6,359 nt of DNA from contig SOJG01000009.1 of assembly GCA_004375885.1 (NCBI GenBank), forward strand, positions 1 to 6,359, read 5' to 3'. Shown here piece after piece: positions 6,298 through 6,359 of this stretch. Position numbers and translations under genes: made by a program. This DNA is from Dehalococcoidia bacterium. GTDB lineage: Bacteria; Chloroflexota; Dehalococcoidia; GIF9; AB-539-J10. The first letter of the stretch is position 1. Every line of letters starts with the position of its first letter. Under the pieces are notes generated by a model. That model ran no database searches and had not been told where the DNA came from. It saw only the letters and a list, made by a program, of their open reading frames with translations.

Positions 6298-6359
6298 ATG
6301 TATGTCGTAATAGCAGGCTTAAGTGATATAGGGAAGAATCTGGCGGAGCTCCTCGTTAA
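6298..6359 (+). CDS. TrkA/RCK-type NAD-binding protein, N-terminus only (runs off the right edge)
   Basis: Only 20 codons are visible, reading MYVVIAGLSDIGKNLAELL plus V. This is the first beta strand, glycine loop and helix of a Rossmann NAD-binding domain, and it closely fits the start of TrkA-N/RCK proteins, cytoplasmic gating subunits of potassium uptake systems that bind NAD(H) or nucleotides. In those the loop usually reads GxGxxG; here it is GLSDIG, with serine at the second glycine. An in-frame TGA at 6286-6288 shows that ATG 6298 is the first possible ATG. The ribosome binding site is weak (GAAGAGA, 6287-6293). The gene has its own promoter and a leader of about 168 nt. Another Rossmann protein is possible, given how little is visible. 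Confidence 0.6.
   Translation, partial: MYVVIAGLSDIGKNLAELLV

Noticed and set aside
1..6359. CRISPR array, insertion sequence or attachment site
   Set aside because: No repeated spaced units, transposase-like frames or terminal inverted repeats were seen.

Overview
This is a 6.36 kb bacterial window with every recognised gene on the + strand. It reads as an accessory acyl-CoA metabolism block set between housekeeping-type genes. The left edge holds the tail of an ABC exporter. The middle holds two adjacent acyl-CoA dehydrogenase (ACAD) subunit genes and a CoA-binding synthetase alpha-type gene. The right side holds recO and the first 20 codons of a TrkA/RCK-like NAD-binding protein. The base composition looks moderately GC-rich, and the promoters are close to sigma-70 consensus. 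An ADP-forming-type acyl-CoA synthetase alpha subunit, paired ACADs and a zinc-finger RecO would suit an anaerobic lineage such as Chloroflexota (Dehalococcoidia) or a sediment deltaproteobacterium. The taxonomic guess is weak and rests on gene style only.

Layout: 3-545, ATP-binding domain of an ABCB/MsbA-type exporter, cut at the left edge. 546-862, non-coding, ending in a strong promoter (TTGACA, 17 bp, TAAAAT at 778-806) and a strong ribosome binding site. 863-2047 and 2072-3205, two ACAD subunit genes 24 bp apart, each with an AAGGAGG site. 3206-3694, non-coding, with a possible terminator just after the second ACAD gene and an extended -10 promoter at 3494-3522. 3695-5149, acyl-CoA synthetase (NDP-forming) alpha-type protein with no ATP-grasp partner in view. 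5279-6085, recO. 6086-6297, leader region with a second TTGACA-17-TAAAAT promoter and stem-loops. 6298 to the edge, start of a TrkA-N-like gene.

The most interesting point is that the two ACADs look complementary. The first keeps the flavin-side signature (SEPNAGSD) but has lost the RxQFGxPIGxFQ motif. The second has lost the former and kept the latter. Both lack the glutamate of the usual C-terminal YEGT position, and only the first has a glutamate at the isovaleryl-CoA-dehydrogenase-like position (E247). This is the pattern expected of an obligate heteromeric (alpha2beta2-type) dehydrogenase such as the FadE26/FadE27 and FadE28/FadE29 pairs of steroid side-chain oxidation, or the PimC/PimD pair. 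The substrate cannot be read from the sequence. The CoA ligase alpha protein may make or consume the acyl-CoA, but it has its own promoter and that link is inference.
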